Shown: piece after piece, positions 24,960 to 33,523 of the stretch
Position numbering within the stretch: the first letter of the stretch is position 1
Layout: each line of letters begins with the position of its first letter
Source: Nodosilinea sp. E11
Lineage (GTDB): Bacteria; Cyanobacteriota; Cyanobacteriia; Phormidesmidales; Phormidesmidaceae
Length of the DNA: 64,000 bases
Direction: 5' to 3'
Assembly (NCBI RefSeq): GCF_032813545.1
Contig: NZ_CP136520.1
Coordinates: forward strand, 1,110,001 to 1,174,000
Notes under the pieces: model-generated
Seen by the model: only the letters and a program-made list of their open reading frames with translations
Databases searched by the model: none
Told to the model about the DNA's origin: nothing
Position numbers and translations under genes: made by a program

Positions 24960-25295
24960 CTAAACTACCGCAAACCCTGTATGGGGTCTGACCGAAGGTT
25001 CTTGAAACCCAAGAACAATATCTGCTTCAGGTATTCCTGCCGCCACCAGTTCAGTGGCGATGCCGTCTTCAGTACCATCGCGTTGTACCCAAACTTTGCC
25101 ATGGCGAATTTCAATATGAATCAGACAACCGTGGTGATGGCGTTGGCCGTTCCAACCCTCAGAGAGAATGACGTATTGGTCGGTATCCGCGTCAAAGGCA
25201 GCAAGATTACGAACATCGACATTGGCGTAGACAAGGTGGGTGTAGGGAGTTAAAACTGCACGAATGATCTGACGGTAGCCGTCTAAGGTATCCAT
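24960..25295 (-). CDS. xisI: XisI-family protein
   Basis: A 111-residue protein matching the XisI family, first described as a factor for excision of the Anabaena fdxN element: DGYRQIIRAVLTPYTHLVYA, FDADTDQYVILSEGWNGQRH and VAAGIPEADIVLGFQEPSVR. It overlaps the xisH gene by 13 bases and is the second gene of the pair. No fdxN element or nif gene is present, and such pairs are widespread in cyanobacteria, so excision is unlikely to be the role here. A toxin-antitoxin-like or defence role is only a hypothesis. Confidence 0.88.
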   Translation of the reverse strand: MDTLDGYRQIIRAVLTPYTHLVYANVDVRNLAAFDADTDQYVILSEGWNGQRHHHGCLIHIEIRHGKVWVQRDGTEDGIATELVAAGIPEADIVLGFQEPSVRPHTGFAVV

Positions 25296-25699
25296 CGAGT
25301 AACAACCTCCTGCTCAGGGTTAAACGCCACCAGTTTGATAACCTTTCGCTCTAAAAGCATTTTGCCAATTTCTGCTTCAAACAGGTCGAGATATACCGCT
25401 TCTCGAATGGCTAGGTACAGAGTTCGGTCTGGTTCGATCAGGCTCAAGGCATTTTGGTAGAGAACGAACTGGCCTAGGGCATTTTCTAAATCACGGATTT
25501 CTGAAGGGCCAACAAAACTCTTGATCTCAACAGCGATTTTGTTGGGGCCTTTCTCCGCCGCCAGCAGTTTTTCAGCACCTAAGTCAATAAACAGGTCTTT
25601 TTTACCTATGCGTAAACTCAGAGGATCTTGAGTAATTGTCCACTCGTCCTTAATTAGGGCAGTTTTGACAGCATTGTGGTAGATATCCTTCGCAGGCAT
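25283..25699 (-). CDS. xisH: XisH-family protein (nuclease-like fold)
   Basis: A 138-residue XisH protein: MPAKDIYHNAVKTALIKDEW, then DLFIDLGAEKLLAAEKG and KIAVEIKSFVGPSEIRDLEN. The Asp and the ExK in IAVEIKSF match the PD-(D/E)XK nuclease core. IYLAIRE-like LYLAIREAVY follows. It overlaps xisI (start 25295), forming a two-gene unit on the minus strand separated from the oxidase operon by a 16-bp hairpin. The catalytic residues look intact, so a nuclease activity is possible. Confidence 0.88.
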   Translation of the reverse strand: MPAKDIYHNAVKTALIKDEWTITQDPLSLRIGKKDLFIDLGAEKLLAAEKGPNKIAVEIKSFVGPSEIRDLENALGQFVLYQNALSLIEPDRTLYLAIREAVYLDLFEAEIGKMLLERKVIKLVAFNPEQEVVTRWIP

Positions 25700-25731
25700 A
25701 GTGGCTCATTTAGTGCAAAGCTGGCTTAAGC

Positions 25732-25795
25732 AGATCCCAGGGTTCTTAGGAAAGGCGTAGGCAGTCTGAGAAACCGTAGAAGAACCCTGGGATCT
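25732..25795. terminator. 16-bp hairpin between the oxidase operon and xisH
   Basis: Arms AGATCCCAGGGTTCTT (25732-25747) and AAGAACCCTGGGATCT (25780-25795) are a perfect inverted repeat with a 32-base loop. It lies 11 bp past the end of the subunit III gene and upstream of xisH, so it probably ends the oxidase transcript. It shares the CCCAGGGTT core with the hairpin at 20891-20922. Confidence 0.55.
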
Positions 25796-25805
25796 TGGAG
25801 AAACC

Positions 25806-26411
25806 CTACTGCCAAACGTAGATCAAGAGAAACAGGATGATCCAAATCACATCGACGAAGTGCCAAAACAGCGAGGTGGCTGCTACGCCAAACTCGCCGC
25901 CTGCGTAGTTATTCGGCAAAAACGATCGTCCCAGCATAATCCCCTGCAAGAGCACGCCGGTCATCACGTGCAGACCGTGGAAGCCGGTCAGCAGGTAGAA
26001 GGTGCCGCCAAAGACGCCGTCGGTAAAGCCAAAGGGCAACCCCATCCACTCCACCGCCTGGCCGTAGAGAAAAAAGCTGCCCATGGCCATAGTCAGCAGC
26101 CAAAAGGCGCGAAAGCCCCAGAGATTTTCTTTGTGCAAAAACCGCTCAGCGAAGTAAATCACAAAGCTGCTCGACACCAGCACGATGGTATTGATCAGCG
26201 GCTCGCGTACTTCCAGGCCCTCAACCCCAGCGGGCAGCCAGTCGGTGATATTGGTCTTGTAGACCGTATAGCCCACAAAAAAGCTGAGGAAAATCACGCT
26301 TTCCGACAGCAGAAAGACGATGAAGCCAAACATGCGATGGTCTTCTTCTTCGTGCTCGGCGGCGTGGGGGCTGTGGGTGTTGAGGGTGGGGTCGAGGTTA
26401 GCTGTGCTCAT
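25806..26411 (-). CDS. ctaE: Haem-copper oxidase subunit III (ARTO type)
   Basis: A 201-residue membrane protein with five hydrophobic helices, the length of the short CtaE form. Family blocks are FIVFLLSESVIFLSFFVGYT, FHGLHVMTGVLLQGIMLG and SLFWHFVDVIWIILFLLIYV. The N-terminal 25 residues are hydrophilic (HSPHAAEHEEEDHR). Its start overlaps the end of subunit I by 14 bases. It is the last gene of the operon that starts at 30135. Confidence 0.92.
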   Translation of the reverse strand: MSTANLDPTLNTHSPHAAEHEEEDHRMFGFIVFLLSESVIFLSFFVGYTVYKTNITDWLPAGVEGLEVREPLINTIVLVSSSFVIYFAERFLHKENLWGFRAFWLLTMAMGSFFLYGQAVEWMGLPFGFTDGVFGGTFYLLTGFHGLHVMTGVLLQGIMLGRSFLPNNYAGGEFGVAATSLFWHFVDVIWIILFLLIYVWQ

Positions 26412-28083
26412 TGATCAACTCTCCAGCAGGGTTGTTGGCAACTAGGGGTTCGTCGGAGCCGTAGCCGTAGGGGGCAGACACCACAATCGGAATTTCTTCA
26501 AAGTTTTCGACCGGTGGCGGCGAGGGAATCATCCACTCCAGGCCAATTGCATTCCAGGGGTTGGCCGGAGCTCGCTTGCCCAAGATCCACGAACTGATCA
26601 TGTTGAGAATGAAGGGCAGGGTCGAAACCCCCAGCAAAAAACCACCCAGACTAGCGATCACATTCCAGTAGGCAAACTCGGGGTCGTAGGAGGCCACTCG
26701 CCGGGGCATGCCCATCAGCCCCAGGGGGTGCATGGGGAAAAAGTTGAGGTTGACGCCAATGAAGGTGAGCACAAAGTGCAGCTTGCCCAGGCCCTCGTAG
26801 TACATGTGGCCGGTCATTTTGGGGAACCAGTGGTAGATGGCGGCGTAGACCCCCATCACTGCCGCGCCATAAATCACGTAGTGGAAGTGGCCCACCACAA
26901 AGTAGGTGTTGTTGACATGAATATCGAAGGGCACCGCCCCCAGCATGACGCCGGTAATGCCCGCGAATAGAAAACAGACCAGGCCGCCTAGGGCAAACAG
27001 CATGGGCGTATCGAGCCGCAGCTTGCCGCCCCACACTGTGGCTACCCAGGCAAACACCTTTACCCCAGTGGGTACCGAGATCAGCATGGTCGAGAACATG
27101 AACAACATCCGCATCCAGCTGGGGGTGCCGCTGGCAAACATGTGGTGCACCCACACCATGGCGCTGAGCACGGTAATCACCACCGACGACACCACCACAA
27201 ACTTGTAGCCAAACAGGGGCTTGCGGGCGTAGACCGGAAAGATTTCGGAGAAAAAGCCAAACACCGGCAGAATGATCACATAGACCGCCGGGTGGGAGTA
27301 AAACCAGAAGAAGTGCTGGTACAGCACGGGGTCGCCGCCCTTGGCCGGGTCAAAGAAGCTGGTGCCCGCCGTCAAATCCAGCAGCAGCATCACCGCTCCC
27401 GCCGTCAGTGCCGGTAGACCAAACAACTGAATCATCTGGGCGCTGAGCACTGTCCAGCAAAAGGCTGGCATTCTAAACCAGCCCATGCCGGGAGCCCGCA
27501 TGCGAAAGATGGTGGTGACAAAATTGACCGCCCCCATAATTGACGACACCCCCGAGAGGGCCACCGCTATCAACCACAGCACCTGACCGTTAATTAAATT
27601 GCCGGTGGGGTTTTGCAGGCTGACTGGGGGGTAGGCCCACCAACCCGACTGTGACGGCCCGCCGGGTATAAAAAAGCTGACCATCAGCAGGGTGCCAAAC
27701 ACCGGCACTAGCCAAAAAGCGGCGGCGTTGAGCCTTGGGAATGCCATATCTCGCGCCCCAATTTGCAGGGGCACCAGGTAGTTGGCCAGGCCGTTGAGTA
27801 CCGGAAATGTCCACATGAACAGCATGATGGTGCCGTGCATGGTGAATAGGGCGTTGTAGACGGTGCGATCGACCAGGTCGGCTTCGGGGGTGATCAGCTC
27901 GCCCCGCATCACCATGGCCAGCAGCCCGCCAATGAGAAAGAATACAAAGGCGGTGACGATGTACTGAATGCCGATCACTTTGTGGTCGGTGCTGAAACTG
28001 AAAAACCGCTGCCAGTTGTTGGGAGCACCGGGGAATGGCTGACCGCTCTTGGCGGCGATCGCATCGAGCGACGCATTACTCAT
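26398..28083 (-). CDS. ctaD: Haem-copper oxidase subunit I, A2-type (ARTO)
   Basis: A 561-residue subunit I with 12 helices. Ligands are intact: His83 (LFTMHG), His264 and Tyr268 in FYSHPAVY, His313-His314 in WVHHMF, and His399 and His401 in VGHFHYVIYG. The proton-channel glutamate of HPEVY is replaced and a YS pair precedes the His (FYSHPAVY), the mark of the A2 class. With a subunit II lacking CuA, this is the cyanobacterial alternative respiratory terminal oxidase rather than the cytochrome c oxidase. It overlaps ctaC by 8 and ctaE by 14 bases. Confidence 0.92.
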   Translation of the reverse strand: MSNASLDAIAAKSGQPFPGAPNNWQRFFSFSTDHKVIGIQYIVTAFVFFLIGGLLAMVMRGELITPEADLVDRTVYNALFTMHGTIMLFMWTFPVLNGLANYLVPLQIGARDMAFPRLNAAAFWLVPVFGTLLMVSFFIPGGPSQSGWWAYPPVSLQNPTGNLINGQVLWLIAVALSGVSSIMGAVNFVTTIFRMRAPGMGWFRMPAFCWTVLSAQMIQLFGLPALTAGAVMLLLDLTAGTSFFDPAKGGDPVLYQHFFWFYSHPAVYVIILPVFGFFSEIFPVYARKPLFGYKFVVVSSVVITVLSAMVWVHHMFASGTPSWMRMLFMFSTMLISVPTGVKVFAWVATVWGGKLRLDTPMLFALGGLVCFLFAGITGVMLGAVPFDIHVNNTYFVVGHFHYVIYGAAVMGVYAAIYHWFPKMTGHMYYEGLGKLHFVLTFIGVNLNFFPMHPLGLMGMPRRVASYDPEFAYWNVIASLGGFLLGVSTLPFILNMISSWILGKRAPANPWNAIGLEWMIPSPPPVENFEEIPIVVSAPYGYGSDEPLVANNPAGELINEHS

Positions 28084-29038
28084 AGCTATCTTCCTCAGCG
28101 CTGGCGAAGTTTACACGGGGGGGCGAGGCCGGCTCGACGGTTTTCCAGCCCGGACTAATGGGGCGATCGCTCGCTTTAGTGAACTCACGGAAGGCGCGGT
28201 TGCTGGCCTCGGTGAGGGGCCGGGCGGCGGCATCAGCCAGCCACTGCTGGTAAGCCTCCGCCGACTCAACCACCACGGTGCCCTGGTTGGCGGCAAAGTA
28301 GGTGCCGCTGTAGTCGGAGTCGCGCAGCCGGTAGCGCCCCTCGCGGATGGGGGTAAAGCCAAAGTCAATGGAGCTGCCGGGAATGATATCCTGCTTGACC
28401 CGAAAGGCGGGCACGTAGAACCCGTGCAGCACGTCCTCAGAAGTCAGCACCAGCCTAGCTCGCTCGTTGACCGGCAGGTGCAGCTCGGTGCTGGTGATGT
28501 TTTGGTCGGGGTAGTAAAACTCCCAGGCCCACTGGCGGGCATGGACTTCGATCGGGGTTTTCTCGGGCACCGCCGGCAGAGTCGCCGCTTCGGCAGCGGG
28601 CATCAGGCCCAGGCTGGGCACGTGGTTCATGTGCTCCATCGGGCCGAGAATGGCCATCTGGTCGTAGATCTGGTAGCTGTAGGTGGCAATCCAGATCACC
28701 AGCCCCAGGGGAATGGTGGTCCAGAGAATTTCGACCAGCAGGTTGCCTTCCACCGGAGGGCCGTCGCTGGTGTCGTACTTGTCGGCCCGCTGAAACAGCA
28801 CCGAGTACAGCAGCGCCGCCGACACCCCGATAAAGATAAAGCTGCCGATGGTGGTCAAAAAGCCAAATAGGTCATCCACCAGTAGGGCCTCAGCGGAGGC
28901 CTGGGGCGGCATCCAGAGGTAGGCCTGGCGACCGACCCAGAGGCTGACGGCGGCATCGGCGATCGCCAGGGCGATCAGCTGGGCAACGGTACGAAACGAA
29001 AGACTGCGAGGTTCTCTTGATGTTGTCGGTGTGGTCAT
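28076..29038 (-). CDS. ctaC: Oxidase subunit II lacking CuA ligands (ARTO type)
   Basis: A 320-residue subunit II with two helices (residues about 15-38 and 58-82) and a periplasmic cupredoxin domain. The first His is kept (LHGFYVPAFRVKQD, His205), but the loop that normally reads CxExCGxxHxxM is DSDYSGTYFAAN (240-251): both Cys, the His and the Met are gone. CuA therefore cannot form, so electrons probably come from quinol. This loss defines CtaCII of cyanobacterial ARTO. It is followed by ctaD with an 8-base overlap. Confidence 0.9.
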   Translation of the reverse strand: MTTPTTSREPRSLSFRTVAQLIALAIADAAVSLWVGRQAYLWMPPQASAEALLVDDLFGFLTTIGSFIFIGVSAALLYSVLFQRADKYDTSDGPPVEGNLLVEILWTTIPLGLVIWIATYSYQIYDQMAILGPMEHMNHVPSLGLMPAAEAATLPAVPEKTPIEVHARQWAWEFYYPDQNITSTELHLPVNERARLVLTSEDVLHGFYVPAFRVKQDIIPGSSIDFGFTPIREGRYRLRDSDYSGTYFAANQGTVVVESAEAYQQWLADAAARPLTEASNRAFREFTKASDRPISPGWKTVEPASPPRVNFASAEEDSYE

Positions 29039-29053
29039 ATCGCTGTAGTTCCT

Positions 29054-29638
29054 CTAGAGCTGGTTGGGGTTGCCCCCCGATCGCAGCAGTTGATCCGCCG
29101 TTACATGCACTCCAAACTCACCGCCCAGGTGAGCGCCCAGGGTGCCCTGGGCAAACATCAGCCCAAAGACCGCCAGCCCCACCAGCAGATAGCTCCACTG
29201 CACCTGACGAGCGCGGTCTTGCCGCCACAGGTAGCGCTGAAACCCTCGCCAGATGGTCATCCCTACGATCATGGTCAAAATCAACACGCCGCCCAAGCCG
29301 TGCCAGATCATCGTGTCTTTGAACCCCAGGCCCCAGTCGCTGACCCCATCGACGGCCATATCGGCCATCAAAATCTCGTAGAAGCCCGCCGCTACGGTAA
29401 AGAAGGTGATGATGGCGGCGGCCACCATGTTGTACCAACCCACGTCAAACAAATTGGAGCGGGTGGCCGGAATCGCCAAAAACTTAAACACCCGCTTTTC
29501 TAAGGGAAACAGTGCCCCGACGATATCAAAGCCGATCGCCACAATAAACAGACCGAGGGTCAAATGCACCAGGTTGGGATGAATGGGAATGCTGTAGGGC
29601 AGGTTGTTGGCTCCCGCCGCAATCAGAGGACTCATCAT
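29054..29638 (-). CDS. DUF2231 membrane protein of the oxidase operon (second)
   Basis: A 194-residue protein with four or five helices of the DUF2231 family: IPIHPNLVHLTLGLFIVAIG, NMVAAAIITFFTVAAGFYE and MIWHGLGGVLILTMIVGM. Conserved His residues (HPNLVH, IWHG) might bind haem or metal, which is inference. The start is at 29638 or 29635 (two adjacent ATGs) overlapping the stop of the upstream paralogue; the 60-base longer frame is not needed. It ends 15 bp before ctaC, so it belongs to the oxidase operon. Confidence 0.82.
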   Translation of the reverse strand: MMSPLIAAGANNLPYSIPIHPNLVHLTLGLFIVAIGFDIVGALFPLEKRVFKFLAIPATRSNLFDVGWYNMVAAAIITFFTVAAGFYEILMADMAVDGVSDWGLGFKDTMIWHGLGGVLILTMIVGMTIWRGFQRYLWRQDRARQVQWSYLLVGLAVFGLMFAQGTLGAHLGGEFGVHVTADQLLRSGGNPNQL

Positions 29639-30135
29639 TACAGCAGCCCTCCTCGGGTGGCTTCGACCACCGGTTCGCTGTGCAGCCCGTAGACCCACAC
29701 CAGCTTGTCGCCCAGATACACCTGAAATAGCACAATCACCGTCAGCAGAGCGTTTAGGCCCAGGTAAGGGATGGGCAGTTGTTCTGGCGTGCGAATGCGA
29801 ATGATATAGCGCCAGCCGGTCAGGGCGGCGATGATGCCGGAGAGTGACCAGCCAATCAGGGTGTGTAGGTTCAAGTCACTGACGGCGGCGGGGTAGGGCT
29901 CGGATAGACCGGCTTCGATCTGGCCAAAGATGATGGCGATGAAGATAGAGACCGTGGCAAACACCATGTTCCACCAGCCCACCTCAAACAGGCGGGTGTT
30001 TTTGGTGAGGTAGCCCACTAGGTCGCAGACGACGGCAAACAGCACCATGGCGATGACGAAGTGCACCACGATGGGGTGAATGGTGTCGGGGTAGGGCAGA
30101 TTATGGTCGTTGAGTGGGGGCAGATACTCAAACAC
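29638..30135 (-). CDS. DUF2231 membrane protein of the oxidase operon (first)
   Basis: A 165-residue four-helix DUF2231 protein: YPDTIHPIVVHFVIAMVLFA, VGWWNMVFATVSIFIAIIFG and LNLHTLIGWSLSGIIAALTG. It is a paralogue of the next gene, with the same HP-xxVH and GWW/YNMV signatures. Its TAA stop overlaps the next ATG by one base (TAATG). As first gene of the ARTO operon it may act in quinol handling or oxidase assembly, but no function is established. Confidence 0.82.
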   Translation of the reverse strand: MFEYLPPLNDHNLPYPDTIHPIVVHFVIAMVLFAVVCDLVGYLTKNTRLFEVGWWNMVFATVSIFIAIIFGQIEAGLSEPYPAAVSDLNLHTLIGWSLSGIIAALTGWRYIIRIRTPEQLPIPYLGLNALLTVIVLFQVYLGDKLVWVYGLHSEPVVEATRGGLL

Positions 30136-30735
30136 AGAGCTTTCCTTGGGGGGTAGGGGGCTTGAGCTGAGAGAACAACACGGTTAGAGTCTAGCGTCTA
30201 GGCCGTTCTTGTGCTGGCAGCAGGCTGAGCATAACAAGCGGCTCTCTATAGGGTAGGTATCACAGCTAGCAATGGCTAGGGCCAGCTTAGGTGTGGGCAG
30301 ATTCTCTCACTGGTGAAGCGGGTTCCGGGCGGATTTTTATGAAATGTTAATTCCTGGGGGGAGAATGGTGGTTTGCGGGTTGGGGTGGGCGCGATCGCAC
30401 CTCTGTAGGGGCGCATGGCATGCACCTAGGGCAATATCTGTCGCGATAAATCAGGGATACCCCACGGGCGACGCGGCGCACAATTTTGGTCAAAAGCCAG
30501 ATCTACCGCTGGGGCCATTTCGCTGGCCCCAGACCCCCATCGAGCAGGACGTTCCGTCGTCCTGCACCTCACGGAAAGGATTGGCCGATCATCGGTTTAA
30601 ACCTTCGTTCTGCCAATGGGCCGTTTGGGAGCTGCGGTGAGGTTAATGCCCAAAGCCCTGATCTTCTAAGGCTTTCACCCTTCACACTCTCCCAGTCCCC
30701 CATCTACCCATCCACTCATCTACCCATCCACTCCC
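30136..30735. other. 600-bp intergenic region, promoter region of the oxidase operon
   Basis: No convincing gene. Two short plus-strand ORFs (30344-30640, 30486-30812) lack coding character. The left part must carry the promoter of the minus-strand ARTO operon. The right end (30698-30735) is a degenerate tandem repeat of CCATCTACCCATCCACTCAT, of the type also seen at 20106-20141 and 50760-50795. Confidence 0.5.
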
Positions 30736-32154
30736 TTACTCATTCATATTCTTGTAGGTGGCGACTGCCGAGGGCGAGATTCGGTTTAGGTAGCGGAAGA
30801 TCCAGTATTTGAAGATGGTGTCGAGGATCACGGGGAAGGTGGCGATGAATAGAAAGATAAAGTCGCGGTTGGCGGGGAAGCCCAGGTGGCGCGACAGGCC
30901 TTCTAGCAAGATTTCCCAGCCGTGAGGAGAGTGAAAGCCGACGAAGATGTCGGTGAACAGAATGATGATGAAGGCTTTGGCGCTGTCGCTGAGGCCGTAG
31001 ACAATCTCATCCATGAAGGATTTGAGGGTGGCTACGTCCTGTTTGCGGTAGAGCAGCAGCAGCACAAAGGCGACGACGGCGGCGATGTCGGCAAAGACAT
31101 TCTTGACGGCGCTGGCGCTGCGATCGCGGTATTCGTCCTCAATTTCGGTGGCTTTGGTGCGCACTCGCTGCTCAATACTTAGCTCTGAGAGGGGTGGGGC
31201 TTTACCAATTAGCACCTCAAACCGCAGCCGTTCTTCAAACTGCTGAAGTTCGTGGAGGGCTTCTTCCTCCATTTCAATATTGAGAAACACGTCGGCGGGT
31301 TCGGCTCCGGCCCGCACCCGGTCAACTACCGGCCCGACTAAAAACGCCTTGGTAAATTGCTGGGTCAGCAGCGGCACAATCACTAGCAGCAGCAAAAACC
31401 GAATGGCGGCGGTGGTTTTAGATTTAGAGCTACGAAACTCTTTGACTACCTCCTGTTCGGCGTTGGGGTCGAGGTCTTGGCGAATGCGATCGACGGTACG
31501 CAGAATGGAGCGGGGTAGCACATTGACCCGCTCAGAGAGCCCAGCAGCCCGCGTGCCGTCGGGGTCGGAGGCGTTGGTGTTAGCCGCCAGCCCCCCTGGG
31601 TTAGGGCCGCGCAACGCGCCATTAGGCTGCCCCGACCCAGGTTGATCACTACGCGCCTGGTTGGCTCGACTTCTCAAGACCTGGGCCGAGGGGGCAGGCT
31701 CTAGGCCACCGCTGGCTCCGTTGGCTAGGGTAATCACTCGCTCGGGGCTGGCCTCTAGGCTGGCATAGCGGGCTTGCACCTCATCGATCAGCCGCAGCTT
31801 ACGAAAAAACAACGCCTGCTGGTCAATCACATTGACCGCCAGTTCGTCAGCCTCCGTCACGGGTACCTGCACCTCTAGAATGCGTGGATCGCTCACTCGC
31901 ACTATTGAGCGACTGGTCCGAAACTCGACCATGCGCACCTTGATCAAGTTGAGGTATTTCTTCAGCTCGCTCTGAAAATACTCCATGGCGCTGTCGCCGT
32001 AGCTGCCGTAGCGGGCCGAAATTGGGTTGCCGCCAAAATACTCGCGCTCGATCGCCACAATCATTTGGGCCGCTTCGTAGGCTTGGTTGAGGGCGCGATC
32101 GGGCGTGCGAAAAAACCACCGCTGGGCACTGCGAAAAAAGCCGGAGTTCTGCAT
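30736..32154 (-). CDS. pxcA: Proton extrusion protein PxcA (CemA/CotA family)
   Basis: A 472-residue PxcA. The C-terminal CemA domain has four helices: FLLLLVIVPLLTQQFTKAFL, VFADIAAVVAFVLLLLYRKQ, AFIIILFTDIFVGFHSPHGW and FIFLFIATFPVILDTIFKYW. The region between residues 150 and 220 is a low-complexity linker (GSGQPNGALRGPNPGG). PxcA is needed for light-dependent proton extrusion in cyanobacteria and its plastid homologue CemA is in the envelope. Location is the plasma membrane. It is a single gene. Confidence 0.92.
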   Translation of the reverse strand: MQNSGFFRSAQRWFFRTPDRALNQAYEAAQMIVAIEREYFGGNPISARYGSYGDSAMEYFQSELKKYLNLIKVRMVEFRTSRSIVRVSDPRILEVQVPVTEADELAVNVIDQQALFFRKLRLIDEVQARYASLEASPERVITLANGASGGLEPAPSAQVLRSRANQARSDQPGSGQPNGALRGPNPGGLAANTNASDPDGTRAAGLSERVNVLPRSILRTVDRIRQDLDPNAEQEVVKEFRSSKSKTTAAIRFLLLLVIVPLLTQQFTKAFLVGPVVDRVRAGAEPADVFLNIEMEEEALHELQQFEERLRFEVLIGKAPPLSELSIEQRVRTKATEIEDEYRDRSASAVKNVFADIAAVVAFVLLLLYRKQDVATLKSFMDEIVYGLSDSAKAFIIILFTDIFVGFHSPHGWEILLEGLSRHLGFPANRDFIFLFIATFPVILDTIFKYWIFRYLNRISPSAVATYKNMNE

Positions 32155-32273
32155 TAGATGGGGGTTGGCGCTGGATAGTCCAGATCCTACTACAGTCGGC
32201 TGGGGCGAGGGGGAGCACAGAGAAGTAGGTCAGGTCTAACTCCAGCCAAACCTAGAAGGCGATCGCACCCGGT

Positions 32274-33323
32274 CTAAACCGCCAAATCAGAAAAGTTACG
32301 ATCCATTGCAGCCCACCCCGTTTGCAGACCACTGCGACGAATGCCGCCCTGCTGACTGTCGAAGCCAATGATCTCACCGCCCAGCTCAGGCACGATGCGG
32401 CAGGCGTAGAGCCCCTGAGCCTCGGGGGAGAGCACGTAGTTGGCGGGGTGCGATCGCAGCACCTTAGCGCGATCGCAATTTGCGGTCCACAACTGGGGCA
32501 GCGTGACGCCGTGAAGCCCACCAGCCCCCCCGGTTCCCGGAGAAAAATCGTACTTGGCCCAGCAGGAGAACACCAGCTCATAACGGCCCTGGGCCTGCCG
32601 ATAGAGCTGGGGGACTTCCATCTCGGCGTAGCCACAGGGCTCTAGGAGAGGGGTGAGATACTCCCATTCGCGGGCTCCGCGCACTACCTCAGTAAAGTGG
32701 TCATCGGCCACTTGCAAAAGGCCAACCACACCGCTCTGGCCGAGGGGGCCATTCAGCGCCTTAGCCGACACCAGCATAAAAATTTGGCCCCGGTCGCGGT
32801 GGCGAAACAAAAATGGATCGCGCCAGGCATGAATGGTCAGATCGTCGGCAACCCCTTTGGTTTGATAGCCAAAGTTTGGCTTGAGCTGGGTGTCAAAAAA
32901 CTGCCACTGGTGAGACCACAAATCGTCGGTGTAGGCCACTCCTATGCTCTGGGTTAGGCCATCGTCTTGGTGGCGATCGCGTGACGTGTAAAACATCAGA
33001 TAGCCGTTGTGGAGCTGAATTACATCGCCACTCCAGAGGCAGGTGTTGGCCCAGTGGTTGGCAGGCGGGTGGAGCACGTCGTAGCTCTGGTCGTCGCCCC
33101 AGTCGATGGTGACAAAGTCTGATGTGGTGGCATGGCCCACGCAGGCGGCATAGTGATGCTGAGCCGTTGAAACTAAACCGTGATCAGCATTTAAGTAAAA
33201 AAGATGAAACAGCTGAGTCTCGTGGTCAAAGTGGTACCAAAAATCCCACACGTGGCGGCTGGGATGGCGTACAGCAGGGGGCATTGGAAAGGAGGCCAGA
33301 GGGAATGCGGCAGGAACGGCCAT
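32274..33323 (-). CDS. Glycoside hydrolase of GH32/GH68-like beta-propeller fold
   Basis: A 349-residue protein with clan GH-J hallmarks. HVWDFWYHFD near residue 25 places the nucleophile Asp, AWRDPFLFRH has the RDP stabiliser motif, and YAEMEVPQLYRQ has the acid Glu. It lacks a signal peptide and the C-terminal beta-sandwich of true GH32 invertases, and is shorter. It may cleave sucrose or a fructoside, but could equally be a GH43/GH62-like or non-hydrolytic relative. It is a lone gene between pxcA and a plus-strand gene. Confidence 0.65.
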   Translation of the reverse strand: MAVPAAFPLASFPMPPAVRHPSRHVWDFWYHFDHETQLFHLFYLNADHGLVSTAQHHYAACVGHATTSDFVTIDWGDDQSYDVLHPPANHWANTCLWSGDVIQLHNGYLMFYTSRDRHQDDGLTQSIGVAYTDDLWSHQWQFFDTQLKPNFGYQTKGVADDLTIHAWRDPFLFRHRDRGQIFMLVSAKALNGPLGQSGVVGLLQVADDHFTEVVRGAREWEYLTPLLEPCGYAEMEVPQLYRQAQGRYELVFSCWAKYDFSPGTGGAGGLHGVTLPQLWTANCDRAKVLRSHPANYVLSPEAQGLYACRIVPELGGEIIGFDSQQGGIRRSGLQTGWAAMDRNFSDLAV

Positions 33324-33523
33324 AGCTAAGGTTTGCTCAAAGGCGGGGTCAGCGATCGCCGGAACGGTTCCATTCTACCGAAGCCACTTTGACCCGATTG
33401 CCACCGCCCAAAACATCGGCGTAAACCTCTACCTCAAATGCCGTAGAATCCTCTCCTGGCCTTGCTTTTAGCCCTTCTGACCACCCTTTATGATGGGTAC
33501 TATGAGGTACAGACACAGGCAGT

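Noticed and set aside
24960-25699. fdxN-type excision element
   Set aside because: Only XisH and XisI are present, with no XisF recombinase and no nif gene.
28049-28870. 273-codon plus-strand ORF
   Set aside because: Shadow of ctaC, whose fold and helices are clear on the minus strand.
30344-30640. 98-residue ORF in the region before pxcA
   Set aside because: Poor codon character and no ribosome site; overlaps another random ORF.
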